Assembly: GCA_031255855.1 (NCBI GenBank) | Contig: JAIRRS010000125.1 | Coordinates: 1 to 42,297, forward strand | Length of the DNA stretch: 42,297 nucleotides | Reading direction: 5' to 3' | Origin: Tannerellaceae bacterium | GTDB lineage: Bacteria > Bacteroidota > Bacteroidia > Bacteroidales > Tannerellaceae | Notes under the pieces: model-generated | The model's input: only the letters and a program-made list of their open reading frames with translations | The model's database searches: none | What the model was told of the DNA's origin: nothing | Part shown: positions 16,087 through 24,152 of the stretch, piece by piece | Position numbering within the stretch: the stretch's first letter is position 1 | How the letters are laid out: every line of letters begins with the position of its first letter | Made by a program: the position numbers and the translations under genes

Positions 16087-16341
16087 TTAAAAACATGATT
16101 TTCCCGTAAAAATAAAAAACGTAGGAAGTTTTAGATTATAGAACTTTACTGCTGCTCGATAACCATTTAAAACATTATCTATACAACATAGAGGGAAAAT
16201 TCCTATATAGCTAGTATAGTTCTCTTTTTGTTTTCTATTATCAATTTTATATCTAATGAGTCTTAACATTGCTGCATTTGCAGCTACACAATTAGGTTTG
16301 TTATTCACTAAAACAGGAACGTATTCATTATCTAACATCAT
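16087..16341 (-). CDS. Unknown 84-residue protein in the exporter operon
   Basis: I recognise no family. The protein has 84 residues, no signal peptide and four cysteines (near residues 18, 52, 53 and 83). It begins MMLDNEYVPVLVNN, just 3 bp after the stop of the upstream gene, so translation is likely coupled. It ends FFIFTGKSCF, 10 bp before the EamA gene. The central part is weakly amphipathic with aromatic residues. It could be a small subunit or a precursor peptide for something the exporter carries, but neither is shown. The tight spacing argues that it is a real gene. Confidence 0.55.
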   Translation of the reverse strand: MMLDNEYVPVLVNNKPNCVAANAAMLRLIRYKIDNRKQKENYTSYIGIFPLCCIDNVLNGYRAAVKFYNLKLPTFFIFTGKSCF

Positions 16342-16344
16342 ATT

Positions 16345-16989
16345 TCACTTATTAACATGCTGATCTTCAACATATTTAAAAAGATCTTGATTGTTCCTTT
16401 TTTCATTTTTTATGTGTCGCTTAAATTGATCCGCCAAATTTTTAGATGAACAATAATGAAGATTAAGTTCTCTATCCAATTCATCAGAATATTTTTTAAG
16501 AATACTATTGATCTCACATGGTATAATATATGGTTTTAGCGCTTGTTCCCTAAATTTATTAGGGATAGTTCCATTTGTAGATTCTGCATCATATTCCATG
16601 TAAATATCATTTAGTTGTATCAAAAATTCAGCATGAATATTTAGTTCGTGCTGAATTTTTTTTATTAATTCAAGCGATAGTGTTGTTGACTCAATGGCTT
16701 CTTTACCTATATTGAGTCGATTTGATAAATCTACAACTGTATGTCCTCCAGAAATTAAAAGACGATTGGTAACTTTACATTTAACCAAATCAACCACAAC
16801 CTCTATCCTTTCATTTAAATCAGTACTGGAAGATTCGTAAATTTTGCTTATGCCAGTTGTATTCCCTTCATAGATTATAAATGTATCTTTCCCTTTCCAT
16901 ATTTTTTTGCAATTAAATTGATACTTAGAATAGATTGATTTCTCAACTGTTGAATAATCACTGACTTGTGGACTTAATAAAATAGACAT
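16345..16989 (-). CDS. Unknown 214-residue protein, first gene of the exporter operon
   Basis: I recognise no family. The 214-residue protein is probably cytoplasmic, with no signal and no membrane span. It begins MSILLSPQVSDYSTVEKS, has a mixed alpha/beta first half with LLISGGHTVVDLSNRLNIG near residues 95-113, and ends in a long helical, charged stretch. It contains several acidic pairs (for example QLNDIYMEYDAES near residue 145) that could bind metal, but this is only an impression. It is followed by the 84-residue gene and the EamA exporter with near-zero spacing, which suggests a small biosynthesis-and-export unit. The DNA is AT-rich and may have been acquired. Confidence 0.6.
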   Translation of the reverse strand: MSILLSPQVSDYSTVEKSIYSKYQFNCKKIWKGKDTFIIYEGNTTGISKIYESSSTDLNERIEVVVDLVKCKVTNRLLISGGHTVVDLSNRLNIGKEAIESTTLSLELIKKIQHELNIHAEFLIQLNDIYMEYDAESTNGTIPNKFREQALKPYIIPCEINSILKKYSDELDRELNLHYCSSKNLADQFKRHIKNEKRNNQDLFKYVEDQHVNK

Positions 16990-17048
16990 ATTATTTTAGT
17001 TTTAGTTAAATAAAAATTAAGATTTGTTTAAATTTTATTCCATAATTT

Positions 17049-17215
17049 TTAGAATTTGTATCCCATTCCGAAGGTTAAGTATCTATTTTTAATATCTTTT
17101 CTGAAAATGCGGACATAGTTGATGTGGATAAGCCACAGTCCAGCCCAAAAGAGAATTGATCGTAAATAGAAGGACAGGCATAGAACATAGTGAATATAAG
17201 TAGGATTGTTTTCAT
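17049..17215 (-). pseudogene. Collapsed outer membrane protein gene
   Basis: From the ATG at 17215 the frame reads a signal peptide and the first strand of a porin-like protein (MKTILLIFTMFYACPS, then FSFGLDCGLSTSTMSAF). It stops after about 46 codons. In the next frame the sequence continues with a typical last barrel strand, KNRYLTFGMGYKF, ending in Phe and a TAA at 17049-17051. The N- and C-terminal ends of an outer membrane protein are thus joined out of frame and the whole barrel between them is lost. Only about 55 codons' worth of sequence remains. Confidence 0.65.
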
Positions 17216-17310
17216 TTTTATATAATTTTCCTATTTTCATAAATATAGATTAGAAACGGGGTGCAAATCTAGGCTTCAAAATCATTTAAAACGAATAAAT
17301 GGTGTAAAAA

Positions 17311-17392
17311 CATATGGACAAGGCATTGCTGATAATCAGCTTATTATGAAAAATCATATGGACAGGCTATACTTTTATACCGTTGATAATCA
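17311..17392. repeat. Paired direct repeats with a short palindrome
   Basis: CATATGGACA occurs at 17311-17320 and 17355-17364. Each copy is followed by TGATAATCA (17330-17338 and 17384-17392) at different spacings. The first TGATAATCA lies in a perfect palindrome, GCTGAT-A-ATCAGC (17328-17340). No coding sequence is evident here. The block could be operator sites or a remnant of an inserted element. Confidence 0.35.
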
Positions 17393-17488
17393 ATAGATTG
17401 ATAAGTTATTTATACTACACGCAATATTCATTGAATGTGAGCTTGGATGCCGGGCTGCCCGATGAGGCAGGAAGGAGCATCTATAAAG

Positions 17489-18250
17489 TTATACATCAAC
17501 GATTTCCTCTTTCAATTTTGTAAGATATTCTTGCAAATTGGTATCTTCGTTTGCAATGCCTAAGCGTTTTTTTACTCTTAGGCGGCGTTTGGATATAGAC
17601 TCAGGGTTAAGATTCAGCAACGTCGCTTCTTGTTGTATGTCGAATTCAAAAAGTGTGAGTAGGCAGTATTGTATTTCGGCAGGACTCATATCGGGAGCAA
17701 TTTTTGCGATTGAAGATAAAAAGGAAGGGTAAATAGTATTTACTGTTTTTTCTATTTGCAGCCAATCTTTATCATGGAGGAGTGAGTCGGTTTTTCCGGG
17801 TATTATTTTCTCTGATAAATGTGCCAATTTCTTTCCTGTTTTCGAGGATAATAGAAGTTCTTTTTTTAATTGGGATATTTGTTTTTTCATTTTTTCAATT
17901 TCCTCTTTTTGGTTGTTTAATTTAGACAATTGTTTTGTCAATGATTCGTAAGCGCTGAGTTCTGATTGGTATTTATTTCTTTTTCTTTTTGCATGTGAAA
18001 GATATTCAATTATCAATGACAAGCATATTGTGGCAAATAGAGAATCGAGAATAAGGTTTTGTTGTTGGAAATTCATTAATCGACGGTTTTCGGCTATCAG
18101 CTTTTTCAGATTGTATTTGTCTTCTACGGAATCTGAAAACACGGAATAGCTGTCGCGGCGAGCAAAGGCGGTAGTATAAATGCCTTTACATCCGGAGAAA
18201 GAGAATATAATGTATAGGTAAAGGCATATCCGTATCATTTTTCCATTCAT
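17489..18250 (-). CDS. Membrane-anchored regulator with C-terminal LuxR-like HTH, lacking TPRs
   Basis: This protein of about 253 residues has an N-terminal lipoprotein-type signal (FSFSGC). A transmembrane helix near residues 68-85 (LDSLFATICLSLIIEYL) and a strong coiled coil (about 95-145) follow. The C-terminal helix-turn-helix contains MSPAEIQYCLLTLFEFDIQQEATLLNLNPESISKRRLRVKKRLGI, given here as separate parts of the region from residue 185. Bacteroidetes have many such regulators, but normally with several periplasmic TPRs before the membrane helix; here that region is nearly absent. A -7 element at 18272-18279 excludes the upstream start at 18274, so I use the ATG at 18250 (18238 is also possible). 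Confidence 0.72.
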   Translation of the reverse strand: MNGKMIRICLYLYIIFSFSGCKGIYTTAFARRDSYSVFSDSVEDKYNLKKLIAENRRLMNFQQQNLILDSLFATICLSLIIEYLSHAKRKRNKYQSELSAYESLTKQLSKLNNQKEEIEKMKKQISQLKKELLLSSKTGKKLAHLSEKIIPGKTDSLLHDKDWLQIEKTVNTIYPSFLSSIAKIAPDMSPAEIQYCLLTLFEFDIQQEATLLNLNPESISKRRLRVKKRLGIANEDTNLQEYLTKLKEEIVDV

Positions 18251-18271
18251 AAGGCTTAATTTAGGGGCGAA

Positions 18272-18292
18272 CAAATATAAATACTATTTTTG
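18272..18292. promoter_or_regulatory. Divergent promoters of the regulator gene and pyrH
   Basis: TATTTTTG at 18285-18292 on the plus strand is a -7 element for pyrH, 24 bp before its ATG. TATATTTG on the minus strand (18279-18272) is a -7 element for the regulator gene. The two elements are only 5 bp apart, so the two polymerase sites overlap and probably compete. Confidence 0.55.
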
Positions 18293-18315
18293 TACAAATA
18301 AACAAATCGTAAATT

Positions 18316-19026
18316 ATGACAAAGTATAAGCGCATTCTTTTAAAGCTAAGTGGCGAATCGTTGATGGGAGGGAAACAATACGGTATTGACGAAGTGCGCC
18401 TGAATGAATATGCTATCCAGATTAAAGAAATAGCCGGGATGGGCATCCAGATCGGCATCGTGATAGGAGGAGGGAATATTTTCCGGGGACTGAGTGGTGC
18501 GTCGAAAGGTTTCGACCGTGTGAAAGGCGACCAGATGGGCATGTTGGCAACGGTAATCAATAGCCTGGCGTTGAGTTCGGCATTGGAAGCCCAAGGGATT
18601 AAAGCCAAGGTGCTTACAGCTATCCGGATGGAGCCTGTCGGGGAATTTTACAACAAATGGCGTGCCATCGAATTGCTTGAACAGGGAAATGTCGTTATCA
18701 TGTCGTGCGGGACGGGGAATCCCTTCTTTACCACCGACACCGGTTCGTCGCTGCGGGGTATTGAGATAGAAGCCGACGTGATGCTGAAAGGTACGCGTGT
18801 AGACGGTATCTATACTGCCGATCCGGAGAAAGACCCTGCCGCCACCAAGTTTGCCGAAATCACGTACGACGAAATATACAACCGGGGACTGAAGGTGATG
18901 GATCTGACGGCCACCACCATGTGTAAAGAAAACAATCTGCCTATTATTGTTTTCGATATGGACACCCATGGGAATCTTAAGAAAGTAATGTCTGGCGAAA
19001 ATATAGGTACGTTGGTGCATAATTAG
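18316..19026 (+). CDS. pyrH: UMP kinase
   Basis: PyrH phosphorylates UMP to UDP in pyrimidine nucleotide synthesis. The 236-residue protein has the amino-acid-kinase fold with KRILLKLSGESLMG at the start, the GGGNIFRG glycine loop near residues 54-61, GTGNPFFTTDT (about 132-142) and DPEKDPAATKF, all typical. It is usually followed by frr in Bacteroidetes, but here a large secreted protein follows after a 356-bp gap. No defect is visible. Confidence 0.97.
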   Translation: MTKYKRILLKLSGESLMGGKQYGIDEVRLNEYAIQIKEIAGMGIQIGIVIGGGNIFRGLSGASKGFDRVKGDQMGMLATVINSLALSSALEAQGIKAKVLTAIRMEPVGEFYNKWRAIELLEQGNVVIMSCGTGNPFFTTDTGSSLRGIEIEADVMLKGTRVDGIYTADPEKDPAATKFAEITYDEIYNRGLKVMDLTATTMCKENNLPIIVFDMDTHGNLKKVMSGENIGTLVHN

Positions 19027-19382
19027 CGCCGCGCCATCCGGTCGCCGTCTAAGTCGGCATTAAATCGAAACGCCATCATGTCCAGGTGGATAATAGAATA
19101 GGAACTCAATGAACCGAACTCTAATGGAAGCATTCGCCACTGTTTATTAGTTAGGTTATAGTTGGATAGATGCCTATAAAAATAACATAATAATTATCGC
19201 TTTAAAAGACCATAGAGTTGGATCAGCCCCTCTGTATTGGGGCCATTTTGAAGGGTGTATGCTTACACAACCATATCGAACTCGCGTTAATTAGGTATCA
19301 TTGAATTAAATAAGCATGAGGAGTGAATTAAATACAAAAGAAATCACTACCTTCGGAGACTAAGCTAACAATAATTACATGT
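19027..19382. other. Intergenic stretch after pyrH with a weak terminator
   Basis: No gene is seen in this stretch. A small hairpin, GCCCC (19226-19230) with GGGGC (19239-19243) around an 8-nt loop and followed by CATTTTG, could end the pyrH transcript, but the stem is short and the T run is poor. The rest is AT-rich with stops in all frames. The frr gene expected after pyrH is absent. Confidence 0.35.
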
Positions 19383-22376
19383 ATGAGAACATTACGAGAA
19401 ACCACATGGACGATCTTTTTCCTTGCGATCTTTTTTCACCTTCAAGCCGTTGATCCGGAGTCGGTTTACACGCAGCGCCCGGATGATCCCGAAGCATTCT
19501 ATTTTACACCCGGAAACTATGCTATTATAGCAGACGGTAAGACGGATGTGTCTGACGCTTTACAACAGGCAATCAACCAGGTGAAACGGGAAAAGAACTT
19601 TGGCATCTTATTCATCCCGGAGGGGAAATACCTGATTAGTAAAACCATTCATGTCCCTAATGCCATCCGCTTGATTGGTTATGGGAAAAACCGCCCGGAA
19701 CTGATACTGGGGAAAAATACGCCGGGGTATCAGGAAAAGCAAAATTACATGATTTGGTTTACCGGCGGACTAACCGAAGAGGGGCAGGAACCTCGCGACG
19801 CAGGGGCCGGGACATTTTATAGCGCGTTGTCTAATATCAACCTACGGATAGAAAAGGGGAATCCTAAAGCCGTGGCTATCCGCTCGCACTTTGCACAGCA
19901 TAGCTTTATCAGTCATTGTGTCATACAAATAGGGGAAGGTAGCGCCGGGATATACGACGTGGGCAATGAAATTGAAAATGTGGAATGCTACGGGGGAGAT
20001 TACGCGATCAATTCGGGGCGCACGTCTCCCGGATGGCCGATGATGATGGTTGATACTTATTTCGAGGGGCAACGTAAAGCGGCGGTACTCACCCGTGAAA
20101 CAGGCTTTGCTATCGTTAATATGTATGTAAAAAATGTGCCGGTAGCCTTTGAGATGCAAGAGGGTACGGTAGACCGTTTGTATATCGAACGTTCTTATTT
20201 CGAGAATGTGTCTAAGGCTGGTATCATTGTCAGTAAAGAAAACAATTCGTTCTCGCAACTCAATCTATCGGAGGTCTATTGCGGGAATGTGCCGGTGTTG
20301 GTGCATTATGCCCAAAGCGGGAACCGGGAAACGGTAAAAGAAAAGCGATACAAAGTGAAAGAGTATACATACGGGTTGGTATTAGACGATATGCAGGCGC
20401 CTTCTACATATAAAATAAGCAAGGATATAGAGGCGATTGCCCGCTTTCCGCAACGCCCGCCGAACGACATCCCGGCTCTCCCGCCAATGGAAAGTTGGGT
20501 AAACATCCGTGAATTGGGCGCAAAAGGGGACGGGGAAACAGACGACACGGAGGTGTTCAGGGAAGCTATCGCCCGCCATAAACACATTTATGTGCCGCAA
20601 GGTTGGTACCGGTTGAGCGGAACATTAAAGATGCGGCCCGGCTCCAGCTTGATTGGGTTGCACCCGTTCGGGACACAATTTCTCCTGAAAGAAAGCGAGT
20701 CGGCTTTCAGCGGTTTCGGAACACCCAAGCCTTTGCTGGAATCTTCCGAAGGAGGGGATGATGTTGTAAATGGCATCGGGATGAATACCGGAGGGTATAA
20801 TTACCGGGCAGTGGGGCTGAAATGGATGGCTGGGCCTCAGTCATTGATGAATGATGTGAAATTTGTCGGAGGGCACGGCTCTATGCGGAAAGCAACGCCG
20901 CCCAGCCAGCCTGTACGACAGGGAAGCGGCAGGACACCTCGGATTAGCTCGCCGGATGCTCCCGTAACAGCGCAGGGAATGGATTTGGCCTGGGATAACC
21001 AATACTGGAGCTTATGGGTAACCAACAATGGCGGCGGGACGATAAAGGATATCTGGACAGCCAGCACATACGCTTCGAGCGGTTTTTATGTGAGTAATAC
21101 ATCGACGCCCGGACGGGTCTACGCGATGTCGCTCGAACATCATGTGCGTAACGAAGCACGCTTTGAGAATGTATCAAACTGGAAAATGTATGCCTTCCAA
21201 TTTGAAGAAGAAGGGCGGGAAGGTAAGGATTGTAAAATGATGGAGGTGTCGAACTGTCGCAACCTTTCGTTTATAAACGTATGGATGTATCGCGTTATCA
21301 GGGCATTTACGCCACAGGAGTTTGGCATAAGAATATGGAACAGCCGTGACATTGATTTTCGCAATATGCACAACTACACGCAAATACTTCCCGTCATAGA
21401 AATACCGGTATATGATGTAAACAAGGCAATCCCTGTTTATGAATGGGATTTTGCCCGCTTGCATATTACGGGAGAAGAAAAGAGCAACCGGATGATAGAT
21501 AATCGCCCCGGAGTAGTCAATAAGTTGGCGGAAGATTTTGACTTCGCGACCGGGCTGGCAACCGACAGCAAAGGGAATGTTTACTTCTGCGAGAACCGAT
21601 TGAAGAAAATCTATAAATGGTCGGCCGAAACAAATACACTTTCGCTATTGGCTGATTATCCTTGGAAGCCTTTCACTTTGGCCACTGATACGGAAGACCA
21701 TGTTTTGGTTATTTTCCGTTACGATCCGCAACCGGGTTACCTGGTAAATGGCGTGCAAGAAACCGTGCCGCGGCTACCCGACGATAATCCGATGTACAGC
21801 GGGTGGGGCAATAGCGGATGGGCTGCCTGGGGATATTCCATAGACCCCGGCAATCCGGATGAGACGATGGCGCTCATGCCACGGGTGGCTACCGGTTCGG
21901 TACAGCATGTTAAACGTATCGTATATCCATCCAGCCGTTGGCGGGGAGACTTCAGGGAGGTCGTTGTAAGTATGCCGGAAAATAGTTTTATCGCGCCCGA
22001 TGGTGTTACCATTATTCCGGAAACGTATGATTTATCACGCTCGGCTACGTTGAACGATGTAATCCCGGGACAGAAAGCGCCCTTCTTTGTTGCTTGGGAA
22101 AACAATAAAAGTACGGTAAAGTTGGATGTAACAGCCAACGGCCGCCTGACCAACATGCAAGAATGTTATCCGCAAGGACAATACAGTAATGTGACAGACC
22201 GGGAAGGCAACCTTTACATTGCCGACGGCCACCTGTACGTTTACAACAAAGAGGGAAAAGAGATAAAACGAATCACAATGGAAGAGCGTCCCATATCACT
22301 TGCCATTGGCGGGACGGACAAAAATATGCTATTCATTACAACGACGAAATCCCTCTATGGCATGAAACTCCATTAA
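19383..22376 (+). CDS. Secreted double beta-helix (pectate-lyase-superfamily, GH55-like) protein with a beta-propeller tail
   Basis: This 997-residue protein starts with a signal peptide (TIFFLAIFFHLQA). Two copies of the Pectate_lyase_3 opening are visible: ADGKTDVSDALQQAI near residue 51 and GAKGDGETDDTEVFREAI near residue 380, each followed by a beta-helix. Two such helices in tandem is the GH55 exo-glucanase layout, but I cannot confirm the catalytic residues. From about residue 718 a six-bladed, SMP-30/NHL-like propeller begins (DFATGLATDSKGNVYFCEN). A low-complexity linker near residue 500 is rich in Pro, Ser and Gln. The role is probably polysaccharide breakdown at the cell surface; the substrate is unknown. 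Confidence 0.75.
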   Translation: MRTLRETTWTIFFLAIFFHLQAVDPESVYTQRPDDPEAFYFTPGNYAIIADGKTDVSDALQQAINQVKREKNFGILFIPEGKYLISKTIHVPNAIRLIGYGKNRPELILGKNTPGYQEKQNYMIWFTGGLTEEGQEPRDAGAGTFYSALSNINLRIEKGNPKAVAIRSHFAQHSFISHCVIQIGEGSAGIYDVGNEIENVECYGGDYAINSGRTSPGWPMMMVDTYFEGQRKAAVLTRETGFAIVNMYVKNVPVAFEMQEGTVDRLYIERSYFENVSKAGIIVSKENNSFSQLNLSEVYCGNVPVLVHYAQSGNRETVKEKRYKVKEYTYGLVLDDMQAPSTYKISKDIEAIARFPQRPPNDIPALPPMESWVNIRELGAKGDGETDDTEVFREAIARHKHIYVPQGWYRLSGTLKMRPGSSLIGLHPFGTQFLLKESESAFSGFGTPKPLLESSEGGDDVVNGIGMNTGGYNYRAVGLKWMAGPQSLMNDVKFVGGHGSMRKATPPSQPVRQGSGRTPRISSPDAPVTAQGMDLAWDNQYWSLWVTNNGGGTIKDIWTASTYASSGFYVSNTSTPGRVYAMSLEHHVRNEARFENVSNWKMYAFQFEEEGREGKDCKMMEVSNCRNLSFINVWMYRVIRAFTPQEFGIRIWNSRDIDFRNMHNYTQILPVIEIPVYDVNKAIPVYEWDFARLHITGEEKSNRMIDNRPGVVNKLAEDFDFATGLATDSKGNVYFCENRLKKIYKWSAETNTLSLLADYPWKPFTLATDTEDHVLVIFRYDPQPGYLVNGVQETVPRLPDDNPMYSGWGNSGWAAWGYSIDPGNPDETMALMPRVATGSVQHVKRIVYPSSRWRGDFREVVVSMPENSFIAPDGVTIIPETYDLSRSATLNDVIPGQKAPFFVAWENNKSTVKLDVTANGRLTNMQECYPQGQYSNVTDREGNLYIADGHLYVYNKEGKEIKRITMEERPISLAIGGTDKNMLFITTTKSLYGMKLH

Positions 22377-22429
22377 TCAAACTTTGCAGGCGATATTCCA
22401 AGGTAAAGCATTTGGATGAAATCCGGAAA

Positions 22430-22530
22430 TTCATCTGGATGCTTCCGATCATTCATTTGGATGATCTCCCGGTTTCAGTTGGATGATTTTGGGAAATCAT
22501 CCAACTGTTTTTTTTGAGATCATCCAGATG
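22430..22530. repeat. Nested palindromic repeat, copy 2
   Basis: The core stem is 22476-22489 with 22494-22507 (14 bp, perfect) around the loop TGGG. A second stem (22458-22468 with 22516-22526, 11 bp) and an outer stem (22430-22439 with 22521-22530) enclose it; the two share the right-hand arm and are alternatives. Compared with the copy at 2527-2606, core stem positions 3 and 5 differ on both arms so that pairing is kept, and the loop changes from TCCC to TGGG. It lies directly before a 5'-truncated gene. Confidence 0.75.
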
Positions 22531-22567
22531 CAGCGTTTGGCAAACTTCCTACATCTAATTTAAATAA

Positions 22568-23101
22568 GATGAGCCTTGGCGAGTTGATGATGTGTGTATA
22601 CTATTAGTACTCTTGGGAAACCCGGACAACATAAATAGTGCACCGTTTATTATTAACACTTCGTTAAATTATGCCTTTAGCCAAAACCTCTCGGCTGGGG
22701 TTGGGGCAGGAGTCGAATTTTTCAATGAAACCCATCTTCCTATTACCGGGAATATCCTTTACCAGTTTGGCCGTAAAAGAATAACTCCTTTCATTATGTT
22801 GCAAACCGGATACGAGATTGCCCTTGAAAGTAAAACAACAGGCAACGGGTATGCCGTTCCATATAGTCGCTGGCCGGAACCAGGGTATGGCAGTTATTAT
22901 TATCCACCCCGGGAGTTGGACGCCAAAGGCGGTTTTATGGCCCATCCCTCGGTCGGCGTGATTTTTTATACGAATTATGGATTCGGTATAAGTGTTGGCG
23001 CCGGTTACCGGTACATGAAATTCAACTACACCGGCAAAGACGATTACAAATTTCATATCGAATACAACCGGTTTTCACTTCAACTAGGTATCATCTTTTA
23101 A
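22568..23101 (+). pseudogene. 5'-truncated outer membrane beta-barrel protein
   Basis: The frame is open from 22568, after a stop at 22565-22567, but has no plausible ATG or signal peptide; a GTG at 22592 is the first start codon. About 165 residues remain, with alternating strands (SLNYAFSQNLSAGVGAGVEFF, FGISVGAGYRYMKFNYTG) and a proper terminal strand ending in Phe (FSLQLGIIF). The first strands and the signal peptide are gone, so the product could not reach the outer membrane. The nested palindrome ends about 40 bp upstream, near the break. I cannot name the family beyond a small barrel. Confidence 0.7.
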
Positions 23102-24152
23102 TTTTATCGATCTATCTAATCCGGCAAGTCCGCAAAACAAATATTTTGTCGAAGTCCCGGGTTGCGTAGATATAGCTATCAAAGACAACTCACTCTATGC
23201 AGACAGCTATGTGGATTTGGTGGTAATAGACGTTTCCAACCTGGACGACATGAAAGTAACAGGGCGCATAGAAGATGTTTTCCCGTATACGATTCCGAAA
23301 GCCGAAAACGATCAGCTACCTTATGCTAAAATAGAAAAAGAGAAAGGAGTGGTTATTGGCTGGGAAATAGGACGCGAGAAAAGGGAATTGGAGACAGTGC
23401 CCTATCCGTATTATTACGATGAAATGGATGCTTCATCTTCCTGGTCCTTGAACGAGGGGTCTTCCCCAATAGGGGGCGGCTCGATAGGGAAAAGCGGCTC
23501 GATGGCGCGGTTTGGTATCTACGATAACTATTTATACGCAGCAACTAATTACCAGTTATGCCTCTTTAATGTAAGTACTCCGGCAAAGCCTGTCAAAGAA
23601 GGCATACAAAATCTCAATGGCAATATTGAAACTATGTTTATCCATGATGGGTATATCTTTTTCGGCGCACCAAACGGAATGATGGTTTACAGCCTCAAGA
23701 TACCATCGCTGCCCCAGCATGCCGGTACGTACTCCCACATAACAAGTTGCGACCCGGTTGTGGTGCAGGATAGCATCGCGTATGTAACGCTTCGCGCGGG
23801 AACTGCCTGCATGGGAGGCGTAAACCGGCTTGACATCATAAAAATGAGCCATGGATATTCGGAATACGAACTGCTCGCCTCCTACAGCATGAGCGAACCG
23901 TATGGCCTGGGAATCGACAAAGACGTGTTGTTTGTGTGCGACGGCAAAGCGGGATTGAAAGTGATCGACCCGACGCAACGCGACCCTTCGGGCGACTGGA
24001 TTATCGCCCATTTTCCTGAGATACAGACTTACGACGTAATTCCTGTAAACGGATATTTATTCCTTATAGGGAACGATGGCTTTTACTTGTATGATTATTC
24101 CGACATAAAGAATATCAAACAAACCGGATATATTCCGGTGGTTAAGAATTGA
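23088..24152 (+). pseudogene. 5'-truncated LVIVD-repeat protein
   Basis: LVIVD proteins are secreted Bacteroidetes lipoproteins with a repeat-built propeller; their function is not known. The frame opens only after a stop at 23085-23087 and runs in register from FIDLSNPASPQNKYF through YADSYVDLVVIDVS, which is a first repeat of the family, to a normal C-terminus. The signal peptide and about 90 N-terminal residues are missing, and no ATG lies upstream; the first start codon, a GTG at 23211, is inside the first repeat. Further landmarks include GSMARFGIYDNYLYA and GLGIDKDVLFVCDGKAGLKVID. Its end overlaps the convergent GH3-family gene by 11 bp. Confidence 0.75.

Noticed and set aside
17049..17240. 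Intact 63-residue small protein gene
   Set aside because: Its middle has no protein-like pattern, while another frame in the same DNA gives a signal peptide and first strand; the frame is better explained as the end of a deleted outer membrane protein.
20321..20395. Possible inserted repeat inside the beta-helix gene (Lys/Arg/Tyr-rich stretch)
   Set aside because: The reading frame continues normally and no second copy of the sequence was seen in the window, so it may simply be a loop of the protein.
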